Shown here piece after piece: positions 8,894 through 18,228 of a stretch of 64,000 nt of DNA (positions are counted from its first letter, which is position 1; each line of letters starts with the position of its first letter). The position numbers were made by a program, and so were the translations under genes. The notes beneath the pieces were generated by a model that saw nothing but the letters and a program-made list of their open reading frames with translations, made no database searches and was not told the DNA's origin. The stretch is from an uncultured Alistipes sp. (GTDB lineage Bacteria; Bacteroidota; Bacteroidia; Bacteroidales; Rikenellaceae), in NCBI GenBank assembly GCA_947573795.1, contig CANPHE010000004.1, forward strand, positions 1-64,000, written 5' to 3'.

Positions 8894-11869
8894 CTATTTA
8901 TTACCAGTCCACGAAATATTGAAGATCGTATAACGATCCTTGTTACTCGAACTGTTCGACGGACAGTTGTTCGTGATTACGATCTGGAAATCGCCGGAAA
9001 CACCTACGTTCTCGGAGAAAGTATACTTCTTAAGTTTCGTAGCCGCAGCGTCTTTGACCTCGAACGTCTTCACGACAGCGTCATTCTGCTTGATCTCGAC
9101 TTTGAAATCAACACCCTTAGACTCGGAGAACGCATATCCGTAGTCGAAAGACAAACTACCGCAACCTCCGTTCAAAACCGGCGAAGTGATCGATCCGACA
9201 GCTGAGGTCTTTCCGTTAATTACCATACCCTTTACATTCGCGTCCTCTCCGAGCAACGATTTGAACATCGGATTGTTGTCCTTATCGCCGCCACTTTGAA
9301 CTGCGACGCTCTTACCAACCCATCCGGCCGTGGTTTTCTGTTCCCCGTAACTCGTTGCATTGGTCAATGTCGAGAAGTCATCGCTTCCGCCACCGGTCGT
9401 TTCACCCGTCGACTTGGCAGCCTGTGAAAGCGCTACGGTTTTGCTGTCGACCGCCTTGCCGTCCTTCATCAAGCTGACAGTCAACTTCGCCGAAACGGCA
9501 GTCTCGGCAGTATTCTCCTTGGCCACGACCGTTACGGTGCCGTTCGACTCGGTAGCCGTGAACTGCGCATTGTCCACCGATACGGCGATCGTGCAATCAT
9601 CGGCATTGGTCTTGGTGACGGTCACGGTCTTCGTCTCGCCTGCGGCAACGAACGACAGCGACGCAGGGTTCACCGTGATCGACGGCGTAGCAGGCGTTTC
9701 GCCGCCAGCCTCCGAAACACTGTAAGGCAGCACGTTGACATATTTGTTGCTCGAGGTTCCGACGAAATATCCCTTCACGACGACCCGTTTTTTATCGAGT
9801 GCCGAAATCGTCGAATTGTCAAGATATTTGATCGAACCGATCGCAGTCGATGCTCCGTCGATGGTAACATTCGCGTAATTGCCCGAAATCGCGAGCAAGC
9901 CTTCGAACTGCACCTCTTTGCAGACGGGAGCCGCGGTAAGCAATGCATCCATAGCGGCGGCATCCTGCATGACGGGATTATAAGTCCACGCATTATCTTT
10001 CGATACGACGGTAACATTCGCAGCATCGGAGAACTGCGGCGTCGACGTCGCATTGTAGATCGTAACGGCGCCCTCGATCGTGATCTTTTCACCGACCGCA
10101 CGCGTATTATCCTTGTGATAGACCATCATGGCACCGGTTTCATCGGCAATGATATAGGCCATCTTGCCGCGAGCTACGACCGTACCCGTCGTCTTATAAT
10201 TCCCGGCTGCGGTGATTTTACCGATCTTCGTCTCGTCGCTGGGCTGGGGTCCGGGTTCGTCGCCGCCACCCGTGAAGGTGATGTTCTGACCACCTGCACC
10301 GGCCGTGAGTTTCACGTCGTCGAGACGATGCACACTGGCGACTTTCGAGGTAAAGCGGATATAAAGCGTCGTGGTGTTCTCGGGAAGCGTGAAATCGGCC
10401 GTAGCCAAATCCCAACGGCCGCTCGGATCGGTACCCTTGGCGAAGGTGTAGGTCAACGGCGAGGACCAGGCGCTGCCGTTGTTACTCAACTCTACGAGGA
10501 AATCATCGTGGTTGAAATCGCTGCCGGCCGACTGCGAATAGCGCTCGGCACCGAAAGTCAGTTGCAGATTGCGGGTCGATACTGCGATTTTCTCGATCGT
10601 AAAGACAGCATTGGCACCGAAGAACAGGTTGTTCGAACCCGAACCGGCGTAATCGCTGTAACTGCTATCGGAGGTCGAATTCGAACGGGCGCTCATGCCC
10701 GTATAAGAATAAGTTACATTGGCAACACCCGTACCGGCATGGTTCTGCCAGCCGTCGAACTGATCCAGATAAGGATACGACGAACCGCTGCCGTAAGTCT
10801 TCTCGGCGACGGCTTTGTCGAAGTTGTTGAAGTAGATCGCATCCGTTACAGGAGGCTCGGGACCCGGCTCGTCGCCGCCGCCCGTGAAGGTTACGTCCTG
10901 ACCACCTACGCCGGCCGTAAGTTTCACGTCGTCGAGACGATGCACGCTGGCGACTTTCGAGGTAAAGCGGATATAGAGCGTCTTCGTATCGTCGGGAAGC
11001 GTGAAATCGGCCGTAGCCAAATCCCAACGACCGCTCGGATCGACACCTTTGGCGAAGGCATACGTCAGCGGCGAAGACCAGGCCTTGCCGTCGTTGCTCA
11101 ACTCAACGAGGAAATCTTCGTGTACGAAGTCGCTGCCGGCCGACTGCGAATAGCGCTCCGCACCGAAGGTCAGTTGCAGATTCTTCGTATCGACGGCGAT
11201 GTTTTGAATCGTGAATACGGCGTTGGTACCGAAGAACAGGTTGTTCGAACCCGAACCCGCATAGTCGCTGTAATTGCTGTTGGAGGTCGAATTCGAACGG
11301 GCGCTCATACCGGTATATTCATACGCCACATTGGCCGCACCGGTACCCGTCTGGTTCTGCCAGCCGTCGAACTGATCCAGATAAGGATACGACGTGCCGC
11401 TGCCGTAAGTCTTCTCGGCGACGGCCTTGTCGAAGTTATTGAAATAGATCGGATCGGTGTCGGGGGGGGGTACGATGCCGCCTTCACCCGCCTGGTTCAC
11501 CGTGACGGTCGATTCGGCCGTGCCCCACGGTCCGAACTCGGGGTGGATCATCGTGAAGGAGATTTTGCCCGTGCGCGCCTTGACATCGGCCGGAAGTTCG
11601 CCCACCGTAACCGAAAGCGTGGCGTTGCCCTTGCCTGCGGCAGGCGTGACGGTCGCCCATTCGAGCCCCGAGGTCGTCACCTTCCACTCGCAGTTGGCCG
11701 TAATGGCAACCGTTTGCGTCAGTGCGGTTTCGGTCGTAAAATTAAGCACCGTAGGATTTGCGGTCAACTCCGGAGCTTCCGTCTTGTCATCATCGGTACA
11801 TGCCGTGAACGCCGCAGCAGCCACGAACAACATCGTACCGAACAACAACCTGAAGAATTGTTTACTCAT
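8894..11869 (-). CDS. multidomain surface lipoprotein: BACON, two near-identical 204-residue modules, OB-like, BACON, C-terminal beta domain
   Basis: 991 residues, first gene of the operon. Lipoprotein signal with Cys24 (AAAAFTACTDDDK). Domains in order: BACON at about 37-128; a Pro linker encoded by a 9-base homopolymer; two tandem modules (139-342 and 343 to about 545), both starting D-x-IYFNNFDKAVAEKTYGSG and ending TFTGGGDEPGP; an OB-like region at about 545-715 (TTGTVVARGKMAYIIADETG) resembling DUF5689-type binding domains; a second BACON at about 726-820; and a C-terminal jelly-roll (choice-of-anchor type) at about 832-991. BACON and jelly-roll domains usually bind carbohydrate or macromolecules. 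The start at 11869 is chosen for the signal peptide; upstream in-frame residues have none. It is probably the surface-binding component of the nuclease locus. Confidence 0.85.
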   Translation of the reverse strand: MSKQFFRLLFGTMLFVAAAAFTACTDDDKTEAPELTANPTVLNFTTETALTQTVAITANCEWKVTTSGLEWATVTPAAGKGNATLSVTVGELPADVKARTGKISFTMIHPEFGPWGTAESTVTVNQAGEGGIVPPPDTDPIYFNNFDKAVAEKTYGSGTSYPYLDQFDGWQNQTGTGAANVAYEYTGMSARSNSTSNSNYSDYAGSGSNNLFFGTNAVFTIQNIAVDTKNLQLTFGAERYSQSAGSDFVHEDFLVELSNDGKAWSSPLTYAFAKGVDPSGRWDLATADFTLPDDTKTLYIRFTSKVASVHRLDDVKLTAGVGGQDVTFTGGGDEPGPEPPVTDAIYFNNFDKAVAEKTYGSGSSYPYLDQFDGWQNHAGTGVANVTYSYTGMSARSNSTSDSSYSDYAGSGSNNLFFGANAVFTIEKIAVSTRNLQLTFGAERYSQSAGSDFNHDDFLVELSNNGSAWSSPLTYTFAKGTDPSGRWDLATADFTLPENTTTLYIRFTSKVASVHRLDDVKLTAGAGGQNITFTGGGDEPGPQPSDETKIGKITAAGNYKTTGTVVARGKMAYIIADETGAMMVYHKDNTRAVGEKITIEGAVTIYNATSTPQFSDAANVTVVSKDNAWTYNPVMQDAAAMDALLTAAPVCKEVQFEGLLAISGNYANVTIDGASTAIGSIKYLDNSTISALDKKRVVVKGYFVGTSSNKYVNVLPYSVSEAGGETPATPSITVNPASLSFVAAGETKTVTVTKTNADDCTIAVSVDNAQFTATESNGTVTVVAKENTAETAVSAKLTVSLMKDGKAVDSKTVALSQAAKSTGETTGGGSDDFSTLTNATSYGEQKTTAGWVGKSVAVQSGGDKDNNPMFKSLLGEDANVKGMVINGKTSAVGSITSPVLNGGCGSLSFDYGYAFSESKGVDFKVEIKQNDAVVKTFEVKDAAATKLKKYTFSENVGVSGDFQIVITNNCPSNSSSNKDRYTIFNISWTGNK
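10240..11455 (-). repeat. tandem in-frame duplication of a ~610-bp module
   Basis: The two copies (about 10240-10843 and 10844-11455) stay nearly identical at the DNA level over long stretches, for example the blocks at about 10270-10340 and 10880-10950. This indicates a recent duplication or ongoing gene conversion. Both lie within the large BACON lipoprotein. Confidence 0.85.
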
Positions 11870-11953
11870 ACGAAATCGGATTAAAAGTAATGAATCAGCA
11901 GTTTTTTTATTAAAAAAATTACAATCTCGTCTTTTCAGCCAAGGAAAACCACA

Positions 11954-11961
11954 CAAAGGTA
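11954..11961 (-). promoter_or_regulatory. -7 element of the nuclease/TonB operon promoter
   Basis: TACCTTTG on the minus strand matches TAnnTTTG. The -33 position has only TTTT, so this promoter is probably weak without help. Predicted transcription start is near 11947, leaving a leader of about 78 bases. Two ACAATATTTCA direct repeats lie upstream. Confidence 0.55.
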
Positions 11962-11994
11962 TATTTTATTTCAAGAATAAGAAAAGTTTTAAAC

Positions 11995-12026
11995 ACAATA
12001 TTTCATGTCGGAAATACAATATTTCA
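11995..12026 (-). promoter_or_regulatory. two direct repeats ACAATATTTCA spaced 21 bp, candidate activator site
   Basis: ACAATATTTCA occurs at 11995-12005 and 12016-12026, exactly two helical turns apart. The sites lie about 48 and 69 bases upstream of the predicted start of the nuclease operon, in an AT-rich stretch unlike the flanking DNA. The rest of the 11870-12356 gap holds no gene that could be supported. Confidence 0.45.
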
Positions 12027-12356
12027 CGAAATCATCCGATCGAAAAGCATAAAACACTGATTGTCAAATTCAAGAATCCATCGAGTATCCGGCCTCGCAG
12101 AAAAGCGGAAAAGCCCCCTTTCGGGAGGAGCTGCACATTTGCGATTATAGACAGGCATGCACCGCCGTCCGAAGTCTCAACAGCTTCCAGCTCGGCGGGG
12201 ATTCGGGAGCGGACCGGGCTTACAACCGCGAGCGGCACCAAACCGAAAAATCGCATTGCGCGATACGGCACTCCGGACGATACGCCCCGCGGTCATCTGT
12301 TCCGAATTCGGCTCTCGGCGAACGCAATCGCATACGGCGTCGCGACGATGATTCCG

Positions 12357-14120
12357 TCATTCGCGAATGCCGATCGACTGCACCTGCTGTTCGAAATCCG
12401 ACGATGCGTCGCGCGCACGCATCCGCATGCGCGAACGATAATTATATACGGTGCTGACCGAGCAGTGGAGCAGCGAGGCGATCGTGGCCGAATCGCCGAC
12501 ACCCAGACGCACCAGCGCGAAGATGCGCAGCTCGGTCGTAAGGCTTCCCGCACGGCGCACCTCGATACGGGCCTCATCGGCGAGCAAAGCGTTGAATTCG
12601 TCGATGAAGGTCGGAAAAAGCGCCAGGAATTTCGTATCGAACAGCGCATAGAACTCCTTCAGCTCGTCGTTGCGCACGTTCCGACGCGCACAGGCGCTCC
12701 GCAGTTCGTCGACCCGGTCGTCGCGCAGCATCTTGTTGACATAGCGGTGCGTATCGGCCAACTTGTTGATATACTCCGAAATGGTCATCAGAAAACCGCC
12801 GATATAGACCTCCTTGATGCGGTTGGCATCGGCGATGCGGATATTCTGGCGACTCAGCCGATCGTTCGTCTCGCGCAGGTCGCCCGTCAACGCACCGAGT
12901 TTGTCGTTGGATTCGCGCAGCGTACGCTGCACGGCATGCAGACGCCGGTTCTGCCGCCACACGTACAACACGCCGCCGACCGCCGACAGGGCGAAAAGCG
13001 TCGCCACGACGATCAACGCGACATAAAGCTGCCGCAGCCGCGCATTGCGCTGGCTGTAAGCCCGTTCGATCTGCGGCAGAATGGCCATGTCGCGCCACGA
13101 ACGGCTCGGAGAATTGTAAAGCCGCGTATCCTCCATCGCAGCACGCATGTAACGCATGGCACGATCTACGTCTCCGCGGCGCATAAGCTCCTCGGCGACG
13201 GCCCCCAACGCGCCGTAGTCGCGGACTGCGGCCCGCAGATCGGACATCGCGGCCCGCACGAGCCATACCAGCTGCCTTTGCGAGTCGCCCCTCGCGGCTT
13301 CGAACTGGGAGCGGTAATAGGCGGCTTTGGCATAATCGTGCGTCCCGGGAACGCAGCGGTCCAGCAAATCGGTACATATCGCACCCGCCGAATCGTAATC
13401 CCGGTCGTGCATGGCAAGCAAAAACCGGAAATAGGCCCGGGCGACCGGATCGACACAGGTACGGGCCGCCTGCCGGGCATAATACCATTCGCCGGCAGAG
13501 TGTTCCCGCCCGTCCTCGTCGAACGACTGATGACGGTATTCGCGATACTGACGGTGCCGCGCCCGGTAGTAGGCGACGCGAGTCTCGACACTCATCCGCA
13601 ACGTATCGGTCAATGCGGAAAAAAGCCGGTCGGCCTCGAGAAAACGACCGTTCAGACTCAGCGAGTAAGCCATTACGGCTCTGGCCCGCAGTTCGAGATC
13701 GACGTCGCCCATCCGGCGGGCCAGCGCTAAGTTGCGGCGCAGGTACGCGATCGTAGAATCGCTCTGATAAGAGAAATAACAGTCGGCTATGCGAGAGGTA
13801 AGTTCGTAACGCCGCCTCAGCGTAAGTCCCGGCCGCCGCGATGCTTCGACGAGCGAATCGATCCGCTGCTGGTGGTGTCTCTGGAAGATTTCGCGGCGGG
13901 CGGCCAGTCCGTCCAGTTCTTCGAGCAGTCCGGCGAGCGACTCGGACGAATCGGCATCCGCACGCCGACACGGCGAAGGAGCGTCCGTCGCCGCAACTCC
14001 GCACTCCGCCATCTCCGACACGGCGGAATTCCCCCGCCCCATCGCACGACAAAGCCCGCACCCGGCAATCGTCGACCCGAGCAGACAAACGGAAACGAAA
14101 AGAGTTCCGAAACGTATCAT
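12357..14120 (-). CDS. membrane-spanning TPR regulator with C-terminal helix-turn-helix (DUF6377 type)
   Basis: 587 residues. An N-terminal signal with a lipobox-like end (LLGSTIAGC) leads to a periplasmic helical TPR-like region of about 300 residues. A transmembrane helix at about 366-389 (LYVALIVVATLFALSAVGG) is followed by a coiled coil (LRESNDKLGALTGDLRETND) and a cytoplasmic domain ending in a helix-turn-helix (DSATIASLLHCSVSTVYNYR). This is the DUF6377 arrangement of Bacteroidota sensor-regulators that couple an outside signal to transcription. The start at 14120 is preferred because GAGGGG lies 5 bases before it; 14135 is the alternative. It sits between the nuclease operon and the divergent GH20-GH3 pair, and either could be its target. 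Confidence 0.82.
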   Translation of the reverse strand: MIRFGTLFVSVCLLGSTIAGCGLCRAMGRGNSAVSEMAECGVAATDAPSPCRRADADSSESLAGLLEELDGLAARREIFQRHHQQRIDSLVEASRRPGLTLRRRYELTSRIADCYFSYQSDSTIAYLRRNLALARRMGDVDLELRARAVMAYSLSLNGRFLEADRLFSALTDTLRMSVETRVAYYRARHRQYREYRHQSFDEDGREHSAGEWYYARQAARTCVDPVARAYFRFLLAMHDRDYDSAGAICTDLLDRCVPGTHDYAKAAYYRSQFEAARGDSQRQLVWLVRAAMSDLRAAVRDYGALGAVAEELMRRGDVDRAMRYMRAAMEDTRLYNSPSRSWRDMAILPQIERAYSQRNARLRQLYVALIVVATLFALSAVGGVLYVWRQNRRLHAVQRTLRESNDKLGALTGDLRETNDRLSRQNIRIADANRIKEVYIGGFLMTISEYINKLADTHRYVNKMLRDDRVDELRSACARRNVRNDELKEFYALFDTKFLALFPTFIDEFNALLADEARIEVRRAGSLTTELRIFALVRLGVGDSATIASLLHCSVSTVYNYRSRMRMRARDASSDFEQQVQSIGIRE

Positions 14121-14222
14121 TTTCCCCTCGAACATTCAATACCGAAGCTCTGTCATACGGGATGCTAAAAGGTGCTGCCATATGCTCCCTGTCCGCCCGC
14201 AAAAAACACAGCTTCGACCTCT

Positions 14223-14230
14223 CAAATATA
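14223..14230 (-). promoter_or_regulatory. -7 element for the DUF6377 regulator
   Basis: TATATTTG on the minus strand, about 100 bases upstream of the regulator start. No good -33 TTTG is visible at the usual distance. Confidence 0.45.
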
Positions 14231-14404
14231 ACCAATAAAAACGGAATTTGCGCCGAAAACGGCAGCTTTTATTTCCGAAACGGAATATTTTCATTTATAT
14301 AATACGCTTGTCCAAAAAGCAATATTATGCTATCAACCAATAAATTAACATCTAAAAACATTTATATTTTCCGATACCGCACCGCACCGGGTCTGTTTTA
14401 TTCG

Positions 14405-14412
14405 TATCTTTG
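14405..14412 (+). promoter_or_regulatory. -7 element of the GH20-GH3 operon promoter
   Basis: Perfect TATCTTTG ending 41 bases before the GH20 ATG. The -33 box is poor, which may indicate dependence on an activator. Confidence 0.6.
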
Positions 14413-14453
14413 CTTGGTAACAGTTTTCGAAAATCTACAAACCTCGATAACCT

Positions 14454-16037
14454 ATGAAAAGAAAAATCTTTCTGACACTGGCCGCACTTTGCTGCGTCGC
14501 AGCGACGTTCGCCGAAGTGCACATCATCCCGCGCCCCGCATCCGTCAAAGAAGGCAAGGGCGCCTTTACGCTCACCGCACGCACGCCCATCGTAGCCGCC
14601 GGGGAGTTGCAGAATCCCGCACGGCTTTTCGCCCAGGCCGCCGCACGGCTGACGAAAGGAGAAATGCCCGTCGTCGCGACACCCGCAAAACAGGCCGTAA
14701 CGTTGGCCGTCGACCCCGCACTGGCGAGCGAAGGCTATACGCTCTCGGCCGGGAAAGCGGGCGTACGCATCGTCGGAGGCTCGGCCCAGGGTGTTTTCTA
14801 CGGGCTCCAGAGCTTGCTGCAACTGGCCGTGAACGGCCAGGGCCGCATCCCCGCTGTCGAGATCGAAGACCAGCCCTGCATGGGGTATCGCGGTGCGATG
14901 ATGGACGTCTGCCGCTACTATCATCCCGTGGAGGATGTCAAACGGTTCATCGACATCATGGCCCTGCACAAACTCAACCGATTCCACTGGCACCTGAGCG
15001 AGGACCAGGGATGGCGCATCGAAATCAAGAAATACCCGAAGCTGACCGAGATCGGTTCGCAGCGTAAGGAGACTATCATAGGTCTTCAAAGCCGCGACCA
15101 GAGCACCTGGAAATTCGACGGCAAGCCCCACGGAGGTTATTATACCCAGGATCAGATCCGCGAAATCGTTGCCTACGCCGCCGAACGTTATATCGAGGTG
15201 ATCCCCGAGATCGACATGCCGGGCCACATGCTCGGAGCACTGGCCGCCTATCCCGAGTTGGGATGCCGCGGCGAGGGGTATGAGGTGTGGACCCGCTGGG
15301 GAATCTCCGACGACGTATTGTGCGCCGGTCAGGAGAAGACTTTCGAATTCGTGGAGAACGTACTCGCCGAGGTGCTCGAACTCTTCCCCTCGAAATACAT
15401 CCACATCGGCGGCGACGAATGCCCGAAGGCCCGCTGGAAGGAGTGCCCCCGCTGCCAGAAGCGCATGGCCGAGGAGGGTCTGAAAAACGAGAAAGAGTTG
15501 CAGAGCTACTTCATGCACCGCGTACAGAACTATCTGAGCGCACACGGCCGCGAAATCATCGGCTGGGATGAAATCCTCGAAGGCGGCATCTCGAAATCCG
15601 CGACCATCATGGCCTGGCGCGACCAGAACTACGGCACCGAGGCGGCCCGCAAAGGCAATCGCGTCATCATGACCCCGAAATGGAACTGCTATTTCGATTA
15701 CAGCCAGACGGCCGACCCCGAGAAGTACGAAACCGTCTGCAACAAGCGTTACCTCCCGCTGCGTCAGGTCTACCGGCTCGAACCCTACGACCGGCTGCGT
15801 CCCGAGGAGTGGGCCAACGTCATCGGCGTGCAGTGCAACGTATGGTGCGAGTATATTCCGAACTTCGACAACATGCAGCCGAAAATCCTGCCCCGCATGG
15901 CGGCCCTCGCCGAGACGGGCTGGGCGCTCGACCGCAAGGATTACAACGACTTCCTGGTGCGTCTGAAGGACTTCGTCCGCACCTACGACTACTTCGGCTA
16001 CAAATACGCCGACTACGTATTCCGCAATATTCTCTAA
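14454..16037 (+). CDS. exported GH20 beta-N-acetylhexosaminidase
   Basis: 527 residues with a signal peptide (MKRKIFLTLAALCCVAATFA). An N-terminal GH20b-like domain (about 22-140) is followed by the catalytic barrel, which opens with the GH20 signature YRGAMMDVCRYYHP and later FHWHLSEDQGWRIEI. The catalytic pair Asp321-Glu322 lies in HIGGDECPK, as required for substrate-assisted removal of terminal GlcNAc or GalNAc. It is probably periplasmic. The GH3 gene follows after 10 bases, so the two form an operon, likely trimming beta-linked sugars from host or dietary glycans. GH20 enzymes of this layout are typical of mucin and N-glycan breakdown, but the substrate is inferred. Confidence 0.95.
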   Translation: MKRKIFLTLAALCCVAATFAEVHIIPRPASVKEGKGAFTLTARTPIVAAGELQNPARLFAQAAARLTKGEMPVVATPAKQAVTLAVDPALASEGYTLSAGKAGVRIVGGSAQGVFYGLQSLLQLAVNGQGRIPAVEIEDQPCMGYRGAMMDVCRYYHPVEDVKRFIDIMALHKLNRFHWHLSEDQGWRIEIKKYPKLTEIGSQRKETIIGLQSRDQSTWKFDGKPHGGYYTQDQIREIVAYAAERYIEVIPEIDMPGHMLGALAAYPELGCRGEGYEVWTRWGISDDVLCAGQEKTFEFVENVLAEVLELFPSKYIHIGGDECPKARWKECPRCQKRMAEEGLKNEKELQSYFMHRVQNYLSAHGREIIGWDEILEGGISKSATIMAWRDQNYGTEAARKGNRVIMTPKWNCYFDYSQTADPEKYETVCNKRYLPLRQVYRLEPYDRLRPEEWANVIGVQCNVWCEYIPNFDNMQPKILPRMAALAETGWALDRKDYNDFLVRLKDFVRTYDYFGYKYADYVFRNIL

Positions 16038-16047
16038 AACACAACCG

Positions 16048-18144
16048 ATGAAACACACCGCGAAAATGGCGGTCGGCGCTGCGATCCTCGCAGCGCTGAC
16101 CGGTTCCTCCTTTGCGCAGCAGCGAATGGGATGGGACGAGGCTTACAAACTGGCCGACAAAAAGTTAACCGAACTAACGCTCGACGAGAAGGTATCGCTC
16201 GTACGCGGCTACTCCACCTTCTTCTTCAACGGAGTGCCCGCCAAAGGCATCCCCTACCTCTACCTTTCGGACGCCTCGCAGGGCGTACACATGCGCGACA
16301 ACCTGCCCGACCCGACGATGGTCGACCAACTGGAGCGCTCCACGGCACTGCCGAGCCCGATCGCCCTGGCGGCGACGTTCGATCCCGCCCTCGCCTACCG
16401 GTATGCCGAAGTCGTCGGCGAGGAGTGCCGCGCGGGCGGTATCGAAGTGCTGCTCGGCCCCGGCATGAACATCTACCGCAACTCGCAGAACGGTCGTAAC
16501 TTCGAATACATGGGCGAAGACCCCCAACTGGCCTCGGAGATCGTTGCCGCATACGTGCGCGGCATGCAGTCGACCGGTACGGCCGCCTGTCTGAAACATT
16601 TCGTCTGCAACGAAACGGAGTTCTACCGCCGCCGCTCGAACTCGGTGGTCGACGAACGCGCACTGCACGAAATCTACCTGCCGCCCTTCAAGGCGGGTAT
16701 CGACGCGGGCGTAGCCTACGTAATGACCTCCTACAACCGGGTCAACGGCGAATGGGCCGGACAGAGCGACTTCGTAATCACCGAACTGCTGCGCAAGCGG
16801 CTCGGATTCCGCGGCTGCGTCATGACCGACTGGACTTCGGTCTACGACACCGAAAAGCTCGTCAAGAGCGGCCAGAACGTCGAGATGCCGGGGCGTCGCG
16901 AAGTCGTGCCCGAAGTACACGAACTGCTCAGGCAGGGACGCCTTACGGAGGCAGATATCGACCGCATGATCCGCCCCAACCTCGCCACGGGCTATGCCTT
17001 CGGATTCTACGACCGCGAGAAGTACGACCGCAGCCTGCTCGACCGCATTCCCGGACATGCCGCGACGGTCTACGAAGTGGCGTCGAAAGCGACCGTGCTG
17101 CTGCGCAACAACGGCATTCTGCCACTGAAGGCCGACGGGCGCAAAATACTCGTCGCCGGCACGTTCCTCGACGAGATTCCCCGCGGCCGCGGCTCGGCGG
17201 CTGTCGAAGGGTTCGATAACGTCACCCTGCGCGAGGCCCTCGCCGAGGCATTCGGCGCTGCCGTGATCTTCGCCGAGAACCCCGACAAGCAGCAGATCGC
17301 CGACGCCGACGCGGTGATCGTCAGCATCGGCACGATCGACGCCGAATCGTTCGAACGCCCCTTCGCATTGCCTACGGAACAGGAGAAATTCGTGTGCGAA
17401 GCCGTCGAGACCAACCCCAATACCATCGTGCTGGTCAACTCGGGATCGGGCATCCGCATGTCGAAATGGAACGAACGTGCCGCAGCGATCCTCTACGGCT
17501 GGTACCCGGGTCAGAACGGATTCCGCGCCATCGCCGACATCCTGACGGGCAAGGTCAACCCCTCGGGCAAGCTGCCCATGACGCTCGAGCGCGAATTCGC
17601 CGACTCGCCCGCAGCCGGAACGATGCCCGCAGGCGCCGAGTTCTACCACAAGGCTCCGCGTGCCTACAACGAGCGGATGATCCGCCTCTACGACGTCGAC
17701 TACAAGGAATCCGTGCTGGTGGGTTACCGCTGGTACGAGACCAAAGGCATCGCTCCGCTCTATCCCTTCGGGTTCGGCCTCTCGTACACCACCTTCGCAC
17801 TCGACAAGCCCCGTGCCGCCAAGGTATTCCCCGCGGACAAACCGCTGAAAGTGACCGTCACGCTGACCAATACGGGTGCGCGCAACGGCGAGGAGGTCGT
17901 GCAGCTCTACGTTTCGGAAAACTCGCCCACGGTAGTGCGTCCGCGCAAGGAGCTCAAGGCGTTCCGCCGCGTGGAACTTGCAGCCGGAAAGAGCGCGCAG
18001 GTGGAGTTCGAGCTCGACCGCTCGGCCCTCGCTTTCTGGGACGAGGCCTCGCACGACTGGAAGGTCAACCCGGGCGAATATACCCTCTCGCTGGGCACTT
18101 CGTCGGCCGATATCGCTGCGACGCTGCCCGTAACGGTAAAATAA
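16048..18144 (+). CDS. exported GH3 beta-glycosidase
   Basis: 698 residues with a signal peptide (MKHTAKMAVGAAILAALTGSSFAQ). The GH3 N-terminal barrel carries YLSDASQGVHM and KHFVCNETE, and the nucleophile Asp261 in CVMTDW. The GH3 C-terminal domain follows, then a fibronectin-III-like domain at about 595-690 (TLTNTGARNGEEVVQLYV). This three-domain form is typical of beta-glucosidases and xylosidases that finish oligosaccharide breakdown. Its 10-base spacing from the GH20 gene and the strong terminator after it define a two-gene operon. Exact sugar preference cannot be assigned. Confidence 0.94.
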   Translation: MKHTAKMAVGAAILAALTGSSFAQQRMGWDEAYKLADKKLTELTLDEKVSLVRGYSTFFFNGVPAKGIPYLYLSDASQGVHMRDNLPDPTMVDQLERSTALPSPIALAATFDPALAYRYAEVVGEECRAGGIEVLLGPGMNIYRNSQNGRNFEYMGEDPQLASEIVAAYVRGMQSTGTAACLKHFVCNETEFYRRRSNSVVDERALHEIYLPPFKAGIDAGVAYVMTSYNRVNGEWAGQSDFVITELLRKRLGFRGCVMTDWTSVYDTEKLVKSGQNVEMPGRREVVPEVHELLRQGRLTEADIDRMIRPNLATGYAFGFYDREKYDRSLLDRIPGHAATVYEVASKATVLLRNNGILPLKADGRKILVAGTFLDEIPRGRGSAAVEGFDNVTLREALAEAFGAAVIFAENPDKQQIADADAVIVSIGTIDAESFERPFALPTEQEKFVCEAVETNPNTIVLVNSGSGIRMSKWNERAAAILYGWYPGQNGFRAIADILTGKVNPSGKLPMTLEREFADSPAAGTMPAGAEFYHKAPRAYNERMIRLYDVDYKESVLVGYRWYETKGIAPLYPFGFGLSYTTFALDKPRAAKVFPADKPLKVTVTLTNTGARNGEEVVQLYVSENSPTVVRPRKELKAFRRVELAAGKSAQVEFELDRSALAFWDEASHDWKVNPGEYTLSLGTSSADIAATLPVTVK

Positions 18145-18166
18145 ACAACCCGATACCCATCCGAAG

Positions 18167-18203
18167 AAACCGGGTGTCCGCCTTTCGGCGGAACACCCGG
18201 TTT
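18167..18203 (+). terminator. terminator of the GH20-GH3 operon
   Basis: Stem of about 16 bp (AAACCGGGTGT-CCGCC with GGCGG-A-ACACCCGGTTT, one bulged A) around TTTC, followed by CGTTTGT. It begins 22 bases after the GH3 stop. Confidence 0.75.
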
Positions 18204-18228
18204 CGTTTGTCAGACCCACGAATATACG

